DNA of 64,000 bases from Pardosa pseudoannulata (taxonomy: Eukaryota > Arthropoda > Arachnida > Araneae > Lycosidae), in contig CM063504.1 of NCBI GenBank assembly GCA_032207245.1, forward strand, positions 22,207,565 to 22,271,564. The letters run 5' to 3'. The notes beneath the pieces were generated by a model. That model was not told the DNA's origin, made no database searches, and saw nothing but the letters and a program-made list of their open reading frames with translations. Shown here piece after piece: positions 35,658 through 52,345 of this stretch (its first letter is position 1; the number at the start of each line of letters is the position of its first letter). Position numbers and translations under genes: made by a program.

Positions 35658-37376
35658 ATACCCCTTTGTAAAGCCAATGGGGTGTAATGACGTCACAGTA
35701 TAATGTATGTGAAGGAAAAGTAAACTAAATCTTAAACGAATGTAGAGATTTTGTATAAAATCCCGAAGACGGCTTCTTAAGAAATATACTACCAAAATGC
35801 AACCTCTAATCTGACCATTAAGTACCAAAGTAAATTTATAAACAAAAGCCCTCATGACGATTCAAGAAAATTCTAAAGGATATTAAAATCTACAATCAAT
35901 GGCGAAAACCCCACGTTTATTTGCTTTTCCCCCTTTTATCCCCTACTCTAAACTGACCATTGGGTGTACAGATCATGCCCTCGGGCAAGAGGTGTAAATA
36001 ATTAAAACTTTGTAGTGCCTAGCGACCGAAATCGGAAATTCAAAACAAAAATGGGTGGCACACAGGGGGAGACAGATTTTTAAAGTTTTATCTGCAAGAC
36101 TTAGATTGCCAAATAAGTGTGTGTATTCTAGACGATCTTGCAGTTCATTCCGTCCCTATAATGATTTGGAAACCCAATCCAACCGATACTGCGGAAATAA
36201 ATATCCTTTCTTCATCGAAATGGTGCCTTGGTGTATCACACCAACTAGCTATGACTAACAGTGTCAACAGTTATAGGCCTGTCAGTGAGAAAAGAGGTTA
36301 AAAAATATTTCTCCGTAAAAGCTCACTGTTAAACTGGTAATTACACAAGTCAATTTTAAAATAAAGGAATGTTACAGAAATCAAATACTAAAAATATTTA
36401 CATATTCAGCATAATTATTTAGCTGCTGATGATAAGGAGTGTATAGATATATGTACAATAGTCTGCAAGAGGAATGGGGCATGACTCATCCCCCTTTGAG
36501 CCATATTGTCTCAACCATCCCTTTAAGCAGCATTTCAATAAAACGGCTTATTACAAAAACTATGCTAATTTTAGGTATAATTTAAGTGCTAATTTATAAA
36601 AGTTATTTTTGATATCTATGAAACATCAAAAGAAATCCCGTTAACACACCAAGGGATGATGTTGAAAATTTGCCTTCAAAATATAAATGTTATTTACTTT
36701 TGGTGTGGTAAAATAGTCTTATGATATAAACACAGGGAACACTGCAACTAAAATTATTCAAAGCATAAGACAAGCGGCTATGGGTGCTCTATTTGATAGA
36801 AGAGTCAGAAATTAAAGGCAATCTTTGCATTAAGAATAATTTTAGGTGTTCCATCCTCTATATACAGGGTAGGGTGAATCAGGAAATTCTCGGAAGGCCT
36901 TTTTCTTTTCAACCATTGGTCATAAATATTTGCTTTACTCCCAAAATTGTTTTAAATAAAATAAGTATTTGTTTTAAAGTATTTTTAAATTTAAAATTTC
37001 AACTTAGTGAAAATTACAATCACAATTTTTATACGCTCCCTCGTTTCCTATCATTAGGTTTAGCAAAAATTGAAAGTCGTCCTAAGAATCGTACCACAAA
37101 AAGCTCCAATAAAAAGAATTTATCTCTGAAAACTTACAATGTGTATTTCAGGAAGTATGAGACAGACTGAATATAACTTAACATTCAGTACACGATCATT
37201 TAAAGTAAATCGGTTATTGTCGCGTAGTGATTTAATATTTTTTATTATTTAAAATCACATGTTCTTAGTACATTATTTTTCTACTGCAGCAGGAAATACA
37301 GGCTTTATATATCTTTATATCAAACACGGCTGTGAAGGTGTTACTCATTTAGCAACAAAGGAGTAGCACTTGTAGC
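35658..37376. other. No confirmed gene
   Basis: Mixed unique DNA. The longest frame outside repeats is 36784-37170 plus (128 codons, Lys/Asn/Ser-rich C-terminal part), but it starts at GTG, has no recognisable motif and lies in DNA typical of the region. I do not call it a gene. Confidence 0.5.
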
Positions 37377-37883
37377 TTAACCCCTTGCCTTTTGAATCGA
37401 GCGACGATTGTGTGTGACACTTTCGATTAAAGCTTTTCTCATGCGTAGTGACCAGAGGCAGTTTCATCAAACCAATGGATATTAATAGTACTGCATTATG
37501 AATTTAATAAAACCACAGAATTTTAAAATTATATTTCATTTTATTTTCATTAAAAAATTTATTTATGCTTTTATTTCACATAATATTGTTTCTATGTTTT
37601 TGGTTATATAACAAAAGTAAAAATTTTCAGTCGTTTAAATATTTTCTATGCACAATTTATTGCGTGAATAACCTATAAGTGAATAATGAATAATATTAGT
37701 CAAAATTTTGTAAGGGGTATTATTTTATTACTAACATTTTAAACAAATGACAGGAAATTAAAAATTTTCCAGTGTGTGATATTCTTAAAACAATTAGGAA
37801 CATGTAGGGCAACTTTTCACTTTTGGCCAGACAAAATCATCACGGTCACGTCTCCCACACGTTGTTTTATGACAAAAGGTTAA
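37377..37883. mobile_element. Candidate TTAA-bounded MITE (second type)
   Basis: TTAA at 37377-37380 is followed by ccccttgccttttg, and aaaagg precedes TTAA at 37880-37883. Inside the ends, gattgtgtgtgacactttc on the left resembles the complement of cacgtctcccacacgttg on the right. The 507-bp length and TTAA flanks fit a piggyBac-like non-autonomous element, but the inverted ends are imperfect and there is only one copy here. Confidence 0.45.
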
Positions 37884-37928
37884 GGAATGCTACGGACTCA
37901 AGTAACATTGCTCGCACTGAATTATAGT

Positions 37929-38086
37929 AGTTTAGAAACAGGGACCAAGCAGATGGAAGACCTTAGACTGATGTAGGAGGAGACAGGCCAAACTTTCCAC
38001 CTCCAGTGGTATTATTTCGGAACTTGGACTTTGCTACCACGAGCCTATTTTACGTACCCCAGCTGCTTTCATGGATAAAATGAAGG
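37929..38086. repeat. Dispersed repeat, copy A
   Basis: Shares ordered blocks with 41876-42027: aaacagggaccaagcaga, cctccagtggtat-tt, gaacttgga, cctattttacgt-ccc, and catggat-aa. About 150 bp at roughly 70% identity by eye. Both copies sit within a few hundred bases of a long (AT)n tract. Identity unknown. Confidence 0.65.
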
Positions 38087-38300
38087 GTTAAAAGAAATTG
38101 GTTGTCGAGTAACTTATTTCAGTCTCTGTAATCTTTTCAGTCTTTGTAGTTTTCATAATTGACGAAAATCGACTGCATTTAACTTTGATAAGTTTAACCT
38201 AAGGAAAACAATTTTGGGCTACCTTTTATTTTCAGGTAATTTTAAATAGATAGCAACATTAGCATACAGCCAATAACTCTGTCAGCATCCACTGTTGATA

Positions 38301-39525
<1,225 letters not shown>

Positions 39526-39628
39526 ATAAGAAGGATTGTTTCTGAAATATAAGACCTATATAAATAAAACACCTTGGCATATAATGCTTAAAAAAAATAT
39601 TTTTTTTAAATAGCATTATCTCATGCTG

Positions 39629-39639
39629 CAACGTTAAGT
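39629..39639. repeat. Target-site duplication, left copy (SINE copy 3)
   Basis: caacgttaagt is repeated exactly at 39699-39709. Confidence 0.8.
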
Positions 39640-39698
39640 TTTGGTTTTGGTTTGGTTTGGAGTGCTACGGTCTACTTTTTGCAACACGAGGGCTAATA
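39640..39698 (-). mobile_element. tRNA-derived SINE copy 3, severely 5'-truncated
   Basis: Only the last 59 bp of the family remain, on the minus strand: complement of attagccctcgtgttgcaaa, gtagaccgtagcactccaaa and a tail of AACCA-type repeats. Exact 11-bp direct repeats flank it, so the short size reflects truncated insertion rather than later decay. Confidence 0.85.
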
Positions 39699-39709
39699 CA
39701 ACGTTAAGT

Positions 39710-41757
<2,048 letters not shown>

Positions 41758-41875
41758 ATTGTGATGCCAGTTTACTCGAGTTATGAGCTTTCTCAAATAC
41801 AAAGCAGCAGAATTTCTTGGCCAGTTTATTATAGGAGCACCATATAGGCGACCAGCATTACTTTCTAAAACAACA

Positions 41876-42027
41876 CAAAGTGGGTCCTCATAATTTATAA
41901 ACAGGGACCAAGTAGAAGACTCCAAGGCTTGACCTGGTGCCTCCAGAGGTATAGTTTGAGAACTTGGAGAACATTGTGGCCATAAACCTATTTTATGTGT
42001 CCCATCTGTCATTGATGAATCCTTCGT
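41876..42027. repeat. Dispersed repeat, copy B
   Basis: Homologous to 37929-38086. The minus-strand frame across this copy (part of 41533-42012) reads a mixed-composition peptide with segments such as [20 protein letters not shown], but the equivalent frame in copy A is broken. A decayed mobile-element coding segment is possible. I cannot name it. Confidence 0.6.
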
Positions 42028-43789
42028 TTGCTAGAGCCTAAAACTCGAGTTATGAGCTCAATACCTTTGTTGACTGAGCTTTCATGGCTATGTTACCAAC
42101 TTTATTAATAATGTTAAAGCACAAAATAATAATAAAAAGTAAAAGAGTTAACAAGATCTTTGATCAAATAAGTAAAATTTGGTGCCTAATTTATTAAATC
42201 CGTCAACAGAAGATGATAATTAGTCAACTATAAACGATATATCTATTTTACCACAGAGTCGCACCCATAAGTTCATCAAAAATTGAAATTAGACGACACG
42301 TAGCTTTTTTAAGTATGGATATTTTTAATAAGATTTCCCAAAATTTAGTCATTAAAGTAGATCTTCCAAATATCTAAATTTAGTTCCCCAACCACTTTTT
42401 CAGTATTGTTTCACGAACTGATGATCCCTCTGCAATAAAATCGTGAATAATGGATTTACAAAGAAAGCACGAGAGCCGTACTGAAATTAATAAACTTATT
42501 TGCTTACCGCCCATATAGAATAGAGTAATAGGTGTAGAACAGATAATATAATAGATAATTCTTATCTTCAGACAACCCTTATAACTAATTTTATTTTAAT
42601 TAAAAAAGAACTTTAAGTTATTATTTAACTTAAAATAATAATTTTAGTTCCTATATCAAGTTATGAATTAAAATAAAAATATTAAAGTATCATTCAAAAT
42701 ACTATATTAAATATTCAAAAATACGAAATTGTTATTCATAATATGATATTTATACTAATTAACATATTCTACTGATATTTAATTTATTTGCTTTTAATTT
42801 AACTATGATTTTAAGATGCAGAGACTAAATACGCTTGCAATTTACTAATTTGACCTTGTTTCCAATCTAAGCAAAATAAGAGGCTAACTATAATTCATGA
42901 CAATCCTCGTGTTGAATCGAAGACCTTGAGTTCTTCACTCACTGTAAAAGTAAAATTCACATAACAACTGAACAAAAACAATCCTACTAACATTGTAGAT
43001 CAATCATCACAGTCACCAAATGCTGAACAGATAAGAAAGCACTCATTTTAAGATTAATTAAGATCAGCTGTGTACATGACATTAATCTATGTGGACTATA
43101 CATAGAACTCATAAACTCGTCTATGAAGTTAATAAAATTGAATTATTCTGAATTCAGACAACCATGATATGCTAATTATGGAATAATTCTCTCCTTACAC
43201 CCCAGGCAACAGAACTTATAGGCTATCAATACTTCTGCCATAACTATCTATTTCTCTTTACACGGACTATTTCCGTATCTGTATTCTTTTAAAACACAGA
43301 TGCAAATTAAATTGATATCTTCTTATCTATAAGATTAAAACACAACTTCGAAAAGGATGTTGCGTTTTTTGTTTCATTTCCTCGAGAAATACAATGCTCT
43401 ATGTACATCAAGGAAATGTTATTCCTGTTAATGCAAGGAATAGGAAAGTTAACGTTATATATTCTAATCAAGCAATGCATTTTCCTTTTGGTTGAAATTT
43501 CAGTTTCTATTTCACTTCCTTTGACGCCACATGTCATCTCCTCTGCGATACCAACTACAAAAACTTGATTGATTGATTCACCAGAAAGACTCTCAAGGTT
43601 GTTTTGAAGGTGTTTCCCTTTCTGCTGTTTTTATATTCAAGTACTCTTTACGAGTACTCAAGTTACCCTTTCAAGTATCTATCGTACCTCGATAAATGAT
43701 ATATTTACTGACTGCACCACAGAATCTTTCCTTGTCAGTAAAAATCTGCATCTGAAATTACTTTTTTTCTGAAGAAGAAACATGGAATG
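42028..43789. other. No recognised feature
   Basis: AT-rich DNA. The open frame 43307-43537 minus has no recognisable motif. Confidence 0.5.
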
Positions 43790-46700
43790 ATATCTTTCAG
43801 AAGAGAACTTGCTAAGTGTGAAATCGTAGATTCTATTCCACTGAGTAGAAAATTACTTTGCACAAACCATTTGCAGTATAATAAATATTTATATAGTTCT
43901 AAGTTTTCCAAAATATTAGTCTTATTTTAGAATTCAGATAATACTTTATTTATTTATTTGTAGATTTCATTACGACTAAACATTTCCTTCAGACGCATAA
44001 TGGTAAATTATGTTTTAACTTTCTCTTTTTCCATCTGTAAAATGTTTTATGACCTTTATAACTTTTGTATCTTTCAGAAGAAAACTTACTTAGAGAAAAA
44101 TCATATATTCTATCTTATTGAGTAGCAAATTTCTTTGCACAAACCATTTGCAGAATAGTAAATATTTATATAGTTCTAATTTTTCCAAAATATTAAACTT
44201 ATTTTAGAATCCAGATAGTACTATATTTATTTATTTGTAGATTTCATTACGACTTAACATTTCCTTCAGACGCATAATGGTAATTTCTGTTTTAATTTTC
44301 TCTTTTTCAATTTGTAAAATGCTTTATGACCTTTTTAACTTTTGTATCTTTCAGAAGAAAACTTGCTTAGGGAAAAATCATATATTCTATCATACTGATT
44401 AGCAAATTACTTTGCACAAACCATTTGCAGTATAATAAATATTTATATAGTTCTAATTTTTCCAAAATATTAGTCTTATTTTAGAATTCAGATAGTACTT
44501 TATTTATTTATTTGTAGATTTCATTACGACTTAACATTTCCTTCAGACGCATAATGGTAAATTCTGTTTTAATTTTATCTTTTTCAATTTGTGAAATGTG
44601 TTATGGCCTTTTTAACTTTTGTATGTGTCAGAAGAAAACTTGCTTAGGGAAAAATCCTATATTCTATCTTACTGAGTAGCAAATTACTCTGCACAAATCA
44701 CTTACAGTATAATAAATATTTATATAGGTCTTTTTTCCCAAAATATTAGTCTTATTTTAGAATTCAGGTAGTACTTTATTTATTTATTTGTAGATTTCAT
44801 TCCTACTAAACATCATTTCCTTCAGACACATAATGGTAAATTCTGTTTTAATTTTCTCTTTTTTCATTTGTGAAATGTTTTATGACCTTTATAACTTTTG
44901 TATCTTTCAGAAGAAAACTTGCTTAGAGAAAAACCATATATTCTATCTTATTGAGTAGCAAATTACTTTGCACAAACCATTTGCAGAATAGTAAATATTT
45001 ATATAGTTCTAATTTTTCCAAAATATTAATCTTATTTTAGAATTCAGATAGTACTATATTTATTTATTTGTAGATTTCATTACGACTTAACATTTCCATC
45101 AGATCCATAATGTTAATTTCTGTTTTAATTTTCTCTTTTTCAATTTGTGAAATACTTTATGACCTTTTTAACTTTTGTATCTTTCAGAAGAAAACTTGCT
45201 TAGAGAAAAATCATATAATCATTATTGAGTAGTAAATTACTTTGCACAAACCATTTGCAGTATAATAAATATTTATATAGTTCTAATTTTTCCAAACTAT
45301 TAGTCTTATTTTAGAATTCAGATAATACTTTATTTATTTGTAGATTTCATTAAGACTAAACATTATTTCCTTCAGACACATAATGGTAATTTCTGTTTTA
45401 AGTTTCTCTTTTTCAATTTGTGAAATGCTTTATGGCCTTTTTAATTTTTGTATGTGTCAGAAGAAAACTTGCTTAGGGAAAAATCATATATTCTATCTTA
45501 CTGAGTGGAAAATTAATTTCCTCAAATCATTTACAGTACAATAAATATTTATATAGGTCTTTTTTTTTCCAAAATATTAGTGTTATTTTAGAATTCAGGT
45601 AGTACTTTATTTATTTATTTGTAGATTTCATTCCTACTAAACATTATTTCCTTCAGACACATAATGGTAAATATTGTTTCAATTTTCTCTTTTTCAATTT
45701 GTGAAATGCTTTATGACCTTTTTAACTTTTGTATCTTTCAGAAGAAAACTTGCTTAGAGAAAAATCATATATTTTATCTTATTGAGTAGCAAATTACTTT
45801 GCACAAACCATTTGCAGTATAATAAATATTTATATAGTTCTAATTTTTCCAAACTATTAGTCTTATTTTAGAATTCAGATAATACTTTATTTATTTATTT
45901 GTAGATTTCATTACGACTAAACATCATTTCCTTCAGACACATAATGGTAAATTTTGTTTTAATTTTCTCTTTTTCAATTTATGAAATGCCTTATGGCCTT
46001 TTTAACTTTTGTATATTTCAGAAGAAAACTTTCTTAGAGAAAAATCATATATTCTATCTTATTGAGTAGCAAATTACTTTGTACAAACCATTTGCAGTAT
46101 AATAAATATTTATATAGTTCTAATCTTTCCAAAATATTAGTCTTGTTTTAGAATTCAGGTGGTACTTTATTTATTTATTTGTAGATTTCATTACGATTTA
46201 ACATTTCCTTCAGAAGCATAATGGTATATTCTGTTTTAAGTTTCTCTTTTTCAATTTGTGAAACGTTTTATGACCTTTTTAACTTTTGTATCTTTCAGAA
46301 GAAAACTTGCTTAGAGAAAAATCATATATTCTATATTATTGAGTAGCAAATTACTTTGCACAAACCATTTGCAGTATAATAAATATTTATATAGCTCTAA
46401 GTTTTCCAAAGTATTAGTCTTATTTTAGAATTCAGATAGTACTTTATTTATTTACTTGTAGATTTCATTACGACTTACCATTTCCTTCAAACGCATAATG
46501 GTAAATTCTGTTTAATTTTCGCTTTTTCCATTTGTGAAATATTTTATGCCCTTTTTAACTTTTGTATCTTTCAGAAGAAAACTTGCTTAGAGAAAAATCA
46601 TATATTCTATCTCATTGAGTAGCAAATTACTTTGCACAAATCATTTACAGTATAATAAATATTTATATAGGTCTTTTTTTTTTTCAAAATATTAGTCTTA

Positions 46701-46855
46701 TTTTAGAATTCAGGTAGGACTTTATTTATTTATTTGTAGATTTCATTACGACTTAACATTATTTCCTTCAGACACATAATGGTAAATATTGTTTCAGTTT
46801 CCTTTTTACAATTTGTGAAATGTTTGAAACCTTTTAAACTTTTGAATAGTGGTAA
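43790..46855. repeat. ~277-bp tandem repeat array, eleven units
   Basis: ttgcacaaaccatttgcag recurs near 43860, 44138, 44415, 44692, 44971, 45245, 45521, 45802, 46082, 46359 and 46635 (intervals 274-281). Each unit also has ttattttagaattcagatag, tttatttatttgtagatttc, cataatggtaaattctgttt and tttgtatctttcagaagaaa. By eye the units are about 85-95% alike. No reading frame persists across units. This is the largest tandem array in the window. Confidence 0.97.
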
Positions 46856-48318
46856 TTACATTTATAGGGCACTTCCATCACCGCGTTCATAAAAAAGAAA
46901 AATTATTCTTATTCCTATCACGACTTTGTTTTTTTCATCCCAACAGATAAAACCGTAAGAGGAGAAGTAACTGTCTACCTCATACGTAGATATGATTTTC
47001 AGTTTTCCACGTAACCATTCAGTCCCAGAAGCCGTAAATATCTTCCTCGCTCGTATTCACATGCCTCAGCTGTAAAAAGAAAAATATGCCGGGAATCGCT
47101 TGCGATGGGCAGTTTCAGACAGGACTTCGGTGGAAAAATACTCAGAGACAAAGGCCATACCATATGCGTGACATATCATATGCCTGAGATGGCTATCGCT
47201 GCATAACGTGACGTGGGACATAACATCTCCATACCATCGCCGAAAGGTCAGTGGCCAAGGGGGGGATAAACAGGAGAGATACTGTCGCGTGCTTGCCTCT
47301 GGATGTTCGAAATTATCTTCCGGTCTGAAATATACAGCGAGGGGTGAAGTTATAACCGTCGAAGGTATATCTAATCGTTTTGGGGAATGAATGCTTTGCC
47401 AGTCTAGGTTCTAATCGGAGAAGGTGTCATGCTTGGATGAGTCCAGCTTTCTCCGAGATAAATGCGAGGGATAAAGAAGAATGACATGTCTCCTTATGTC
47501 CCATTAAAGCCCATTTTGTAGTCACTAGTCACAATCAGGGAAGGGGTGGGGGTCACTTTCAGTTATAATGAGCACTGAATGTCAAGGGTGTCCATAAATT
47601 GCATTCTTTATGTATTGATGAGTGGTATTTTTTTCAAATGTCCATTCACTGGAGTACATTACCGAATTAGCTGGAACAAAAAGATGAAAGAAATTTACCT
47701 TCGGACATTGTTTTAATGATTTGAGCCAAAGCTTAACTTCCACTAACTATCCATATCTTTGATATCTACTTGATACGCCTAACGAGTATAAAATTAATTC
47801 GTGTTCAGGAATTATGCGTAGAACAATCCATTTTCGTTTTGGTTTAGTTACGTCTAAAGCTCTATGATCAACTGTTAGCAACACAAAGGCTCATTAACCC
47901 GAAACTGGGCTTTTTAAATAAAAATACTTGCATAAATTTTTAGCCATACAGTGATTATGGATATGTGTTGCGAAGTTGAGGAAAAGTTTAACTATACGTA
48001 GTTTTTAGTATTCTTTTAGTTTTGCATTAAGAGATACATCCCAGTATTTCATATTCCTTAAAAAGATAAATCATAGAATTATTGAATATTATTGACTATG
48101 CGATTTTAAATTTAATTTAATTTAATTTAATTAATATGATTACATATGCTACCCTTATAATCGGTGTTTCGTACAGCATATATGTTGTAAGAAAAATAAT
48201 TAAAGAAAGAAATATATAATAACCTTTTGAAAATTTGAATAGTAAAATTGCATTAATGAAAAGCACAAAATTTATCAAAGATCTTTAGTCAAATCTTTGA
48301 AATTTGGCTTAAAATTTG
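46856..48318. other. Unique DNA with a GC-richer patch at 46.93-47.48 kb
   Basis: 46930-47480 is less AT-rich (tcgcttgcgatgggcagttt, catcgccgaaaggtcagtgg) and not repetitive. It has a 60-codon plus frame (47208-47390) with no known motif. It is a candidate regulatory or exonic island only by composition. The remainder to 48318 is AT-rich. Confidence 0.4.
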
Positions 48319-49143
48319 TTAACCCTTTAGCGGACAGTAGTTTCATAGCGAAACCACCAATTAAACATCTTTCTTTTAAACTTTATCTTTGCATAATTAT
48401 TTACAGCTCCAATCTCATACATCTGTGATGTATGGGAACCAATAATGTAGAAATAAGAGCTTCTGCAATTAAAAAAAACTTTTTAGAGACATGGATGATT
48501 TTTCGAATTTTTTTTTTATGTTTTTGACATTTTAAATTTACAACAGATGATAGCTCTACATTTAATTTATTTTTTTTAAATATATGTATTTAAACTTGCT
48601 GTACCTGAGAAGTCAGTAATTCAATTTATCCTTCTTATGGTCCCAAATAAAAGTATCTATAGAAACCCCAGTTATAAATTGTTAAGCTATTTATTTATTA
48701 TATCATTTTAAGGATTAATATTTATTGTTCTTCTAGTATAGTTAAACTTTTAAAAAGTATAATGTTCAAGCTGTACAAGGGGAGGGGTTAATCAGTTAAA
48801 CCAATCCTCAAAACCTCCTTTCCTAACGATGGTCGATTGGTTAGGGTGCTGGCCTTCAGGACCGGAGTTCATGGGTTCGAATCCCACTGGGGCATGGATG
48901 TTCGTAGCCGTCCGGCATCGGCTTTAAGCAGTAGGTCCCGGTCTCATTAGCCCTCGTGTTGCAAAAGAGTAGACAGTAGCACTCCAAACCAAACCCTCCT
49001 TAAATATCCTGTAAGGCAAACCCTCCTAAGGAATTTAAAGAAATTTATCATATATTTTACATTAACAAGGTTCATATATAACATTTATAAACTAATTACA
49101 CTAAATCCCAATGAATTTATTTTGGTGACCTTTAAAGGGTTAA
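48319..49143 (+). mobile_element. TTAA-flanked piggyBac-like MITE, copy 2, with nested SINE
   Basis: Begins TTAA (48319-48322) ccctttagcggacag and ends gacctttaaaggg TTAA (49140-49143). It is homologous along its length to 25779-26308 in the opposite orientation. The copy is about 295 bp longer, of which about 170-180 bp is SINE copy 4 inserted at 48821. There is no transposase. Short CCCTTTA inverted ends and TTAA duplication place it with piggyBac-mobilised elements. Confidence 0.8.
48821..48990 (+). mobile_element. tRNA-derived SINE copy 4, nested in the MITE
   Basis: Starts tcctaacgatggtcgattgg and carries the B box gggttcgaatcccact near 48873, the shared body, and a cactccaaaccaaa tail. 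Flanks aaacctcctt (48811-48820) and aaaccctcctt (48991-49001) are likely target duplications differing by one indel. The homologous position in MITE copy 1 has no SINE, which dates this insertion after the MITE. Confidence 0.88.
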
Positions 49144-49214
49144 AGCTATTTTTAGCAATTCTGAAACAGGAGGATTTATAAACCTGTCTAACTTAGGGAT
49201 AATAAAAATTGCAA

Positions 49215-50634
<1,420 letters not shown>

Positions 50635-50740
50635 CAGGGGTCGGCAGATCACGACTCTCGACCGGCATTAGGTTCTTCACCATTGGCATTAAGAATATAA
50701 CTGGCTCTCAGGTCAAGATAATTTTTGGCACTCAACCCCC
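50635..50740 (+). mobile_element. hAT-like left terminus (fragment)
   Basis: caggggtcggcagatcacga closely resembles CAGGGGTCGGCAAAC-type terminal inverted repeats of hAT elements, followed by the usual GC-richer subterminal stretch (ctctcgaccggcat). I could not find the matching inverted end within several kilobases downstream. The frame at 50779-51129 does not look like a hAT transposase. Probably a 5' remnant. Confidence 0.5.
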
Positions 50741-51770
50741 AATGAACGTATAGTAATATATTATACAGAATATACCATTTGGCGCACCTGTGCGAGCAAC
50801 CTCCTACCATCCCCCAAAGGCAGGATAGACCCTTTCTTTCTAAGCCACTGGTCTTTACATTACCATTTGCAGCTCTTCATTCTTCTGTATATTTTACAAT
50901 AGCAATTAATACGCATAAAGGATTTGTTCAAAAGTATGGTAATGACTGGTCTGTACGATATTACCATGATAAAATATTGCAGTATGGATGTACTAACTAC
51001 CGAAAGGCTAAGCTACCTACCTCGTTAGTTATAATACTGGTCTCAAGACGACCTTTGCTGACACTAATTTTAGACAAAAAGAAAATGTCACTTCTAAAGG
51101 GACAAATGAATTTTTTTCCCAAGAATTAATTATGTAAACCAAAGGTAATTAGTGACCGAAACCTCGAGTTTGAATTTTCGACCTTCCACAGTATTATCGA
51201 TCCCAGCGGCAAAACAGTACTTTTTGGTAACCTCAATCCCTAGCCTGGTTATCGGGAATCAGTCGTACATTTATTAAACTTTGAATAAAATTATTTGTAG
51301 TAATGCCCTCTTAACACGCAAAATGCACATATTCACTAACACTAAAAATTTGATTTCTTTTTAGATACTGATAATTCTGAATTTAAGAAGCTAATTAAAT
51401 TTATAACAGAGTGTAAATAGATATATATCTGCGTGTGTTCATGTATCTAGGTTTTGACCCATGAAGAAGTTCATTAGAACAAGGCAACGTTCGCTGAAAA
51501 CAGCAGTAGTTCGGTATTTCGCTGAAGAACTGTAAACGAGAAATGTTCATAAATTTCCGTTCAGGGATTTATAAAACAACAAACAGTAGAGCCTATTCAG
51601 GAAAAAAAATCGTAGCACAGGTTTGTTACTTGCATATCTATTATCCCTAGAACACTATTCTTAATAGAAAATAATAAATTGTTACAAGCTGATAATAACA
51701 ATAATGTACAATCAACCATAATTAAAAAGGATTTATATACATCACTTTCCCTTCCTAACTTTAAAATATA
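50741..51770. other. No confirmed gene
   Basis: The plus frame 50779-51129 (116 codons) uses a possible ATG-less start and has no recognisable motif. It may be part of the hAT-like remnant. The rest is AT-rich. Confidence 0.4.
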
Positions 51771-51995
51771 TTTTATCTCCTACTATTGATCAATTCCTCT
51801 TTCATTCTGTCAAAAAAGCTGCATAGCATGTAATTTTAATAGGAATACTTTTAAATAAAAATTTACAATAGCAATTTCCTATAATTGATCTAGTGTTTCC
51901 TTCTATCCGCTAAAAAAACTGCATAGCATATAATTTTAATAGCAATATTTTTAAACAGAAATTTACAATGCAAAATCTCCTATTATTGATCAATT

Positions 51996-52009
51996 CCTCT
52001 ATCATTCTG
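51996..52009. repeat. Target-site duplication, left copy (SINE copy 5)
   Basis: cctctatcattctg, repeated with one mismatch as cctctttcattctg at 52182-52195. The other array units carry the cctctttcattctg form. Confidence 0.85.
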
Positions 52010-52181
52010 GCCGAACAATGGCCGAATGGTTTGGTTGCTGGCCTGCGGTACCGGAGATCATGGGTTCAAATCCCACTGTGGCAGGGATGTTCGTAGCCGT
52101 TCGGAGTCGGCTTTAAACAGTAGATTCCGATCTCATTAACCCTTGTGTTGCAAAAAGTGGAGCGTAGCGCACTAAACGAAA
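52010..52181 (+). mobile_element. tRNA-derived SINE copy 5, full length
   Basis: 172 bp: gccgaacaatggccgaatgg at the 5' end, B box gggttcaaatcccac near 52060, body gttcgtagccgttcggagtc, ctttaaacagtagattccga, and a 3' end gtagcgcactaaacgaaa. It has drifted more from the other copies at the 3' end (actaaacg for actccaaacc). The insertion site inside a tandem repeat gives an independent measure of its length. Confidence 0.9.
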
Positions 52182-52239
52182 CCTCTTTCATTCTGTCAAA
52201 AGAGTTGCATAGCAAGTAATTTTAATAGCAATACTTCTG

Positions 52240-52345
52240 CCAATGATGGTCGAGTTATAGGACGGTATCTTACGTCACTGGGTTTTGTGGGTTAGAATCC
52301 TATTCCTTGCAAAGATGTACATAGTTATTCATAGTTTAAATCTAG
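52240..52345 (+). mobile_element. Old, degraded SINE copy beside copy 5
   Basis: caatgatggtcgagttatag, ggttttgtgggttagaatcc and gatgtacatagttattcata line up in order with the SINE 5' end, B-box region and first part of the body, with many substitutions and loss of the 3' end. It is an older insertion of the same family, about 60 bp from a young copy. Confidence 0.7.

Larger units (their letters stand above)
51774..52240. repeat. 100-bp tandem repeat split by a SINE
   Basis: gcatagca landmarks lie at 51821, 51921 and 52207. The third interval of 286 bp equals 100 + 172 (SINE) + 14 (duplicated target), which restores the period exactly. Shared blocks include ctattattgatcaattcctc and gtaattttaatagcaatact. 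About three units. Confidence 0.88.

Noticed and set aside
36784..37170. 128-codon open frame outside repeats
   Set aside because: Starts at GTG, has biased Lys/Asn/Ser composition and no recognisable motif or splice context.
48850..48890. B-box sequence as a genuine tRNA gene
   Set aside because: The same sequence recurs in five SINE copies with a common non-tRNA body, and an intact acceptor stem is missing.
50779..51129. 116-codon frame next to the hAT-like end as a transposase
   Set aside because: No hAT dimerisation or catalytic motif is visible.
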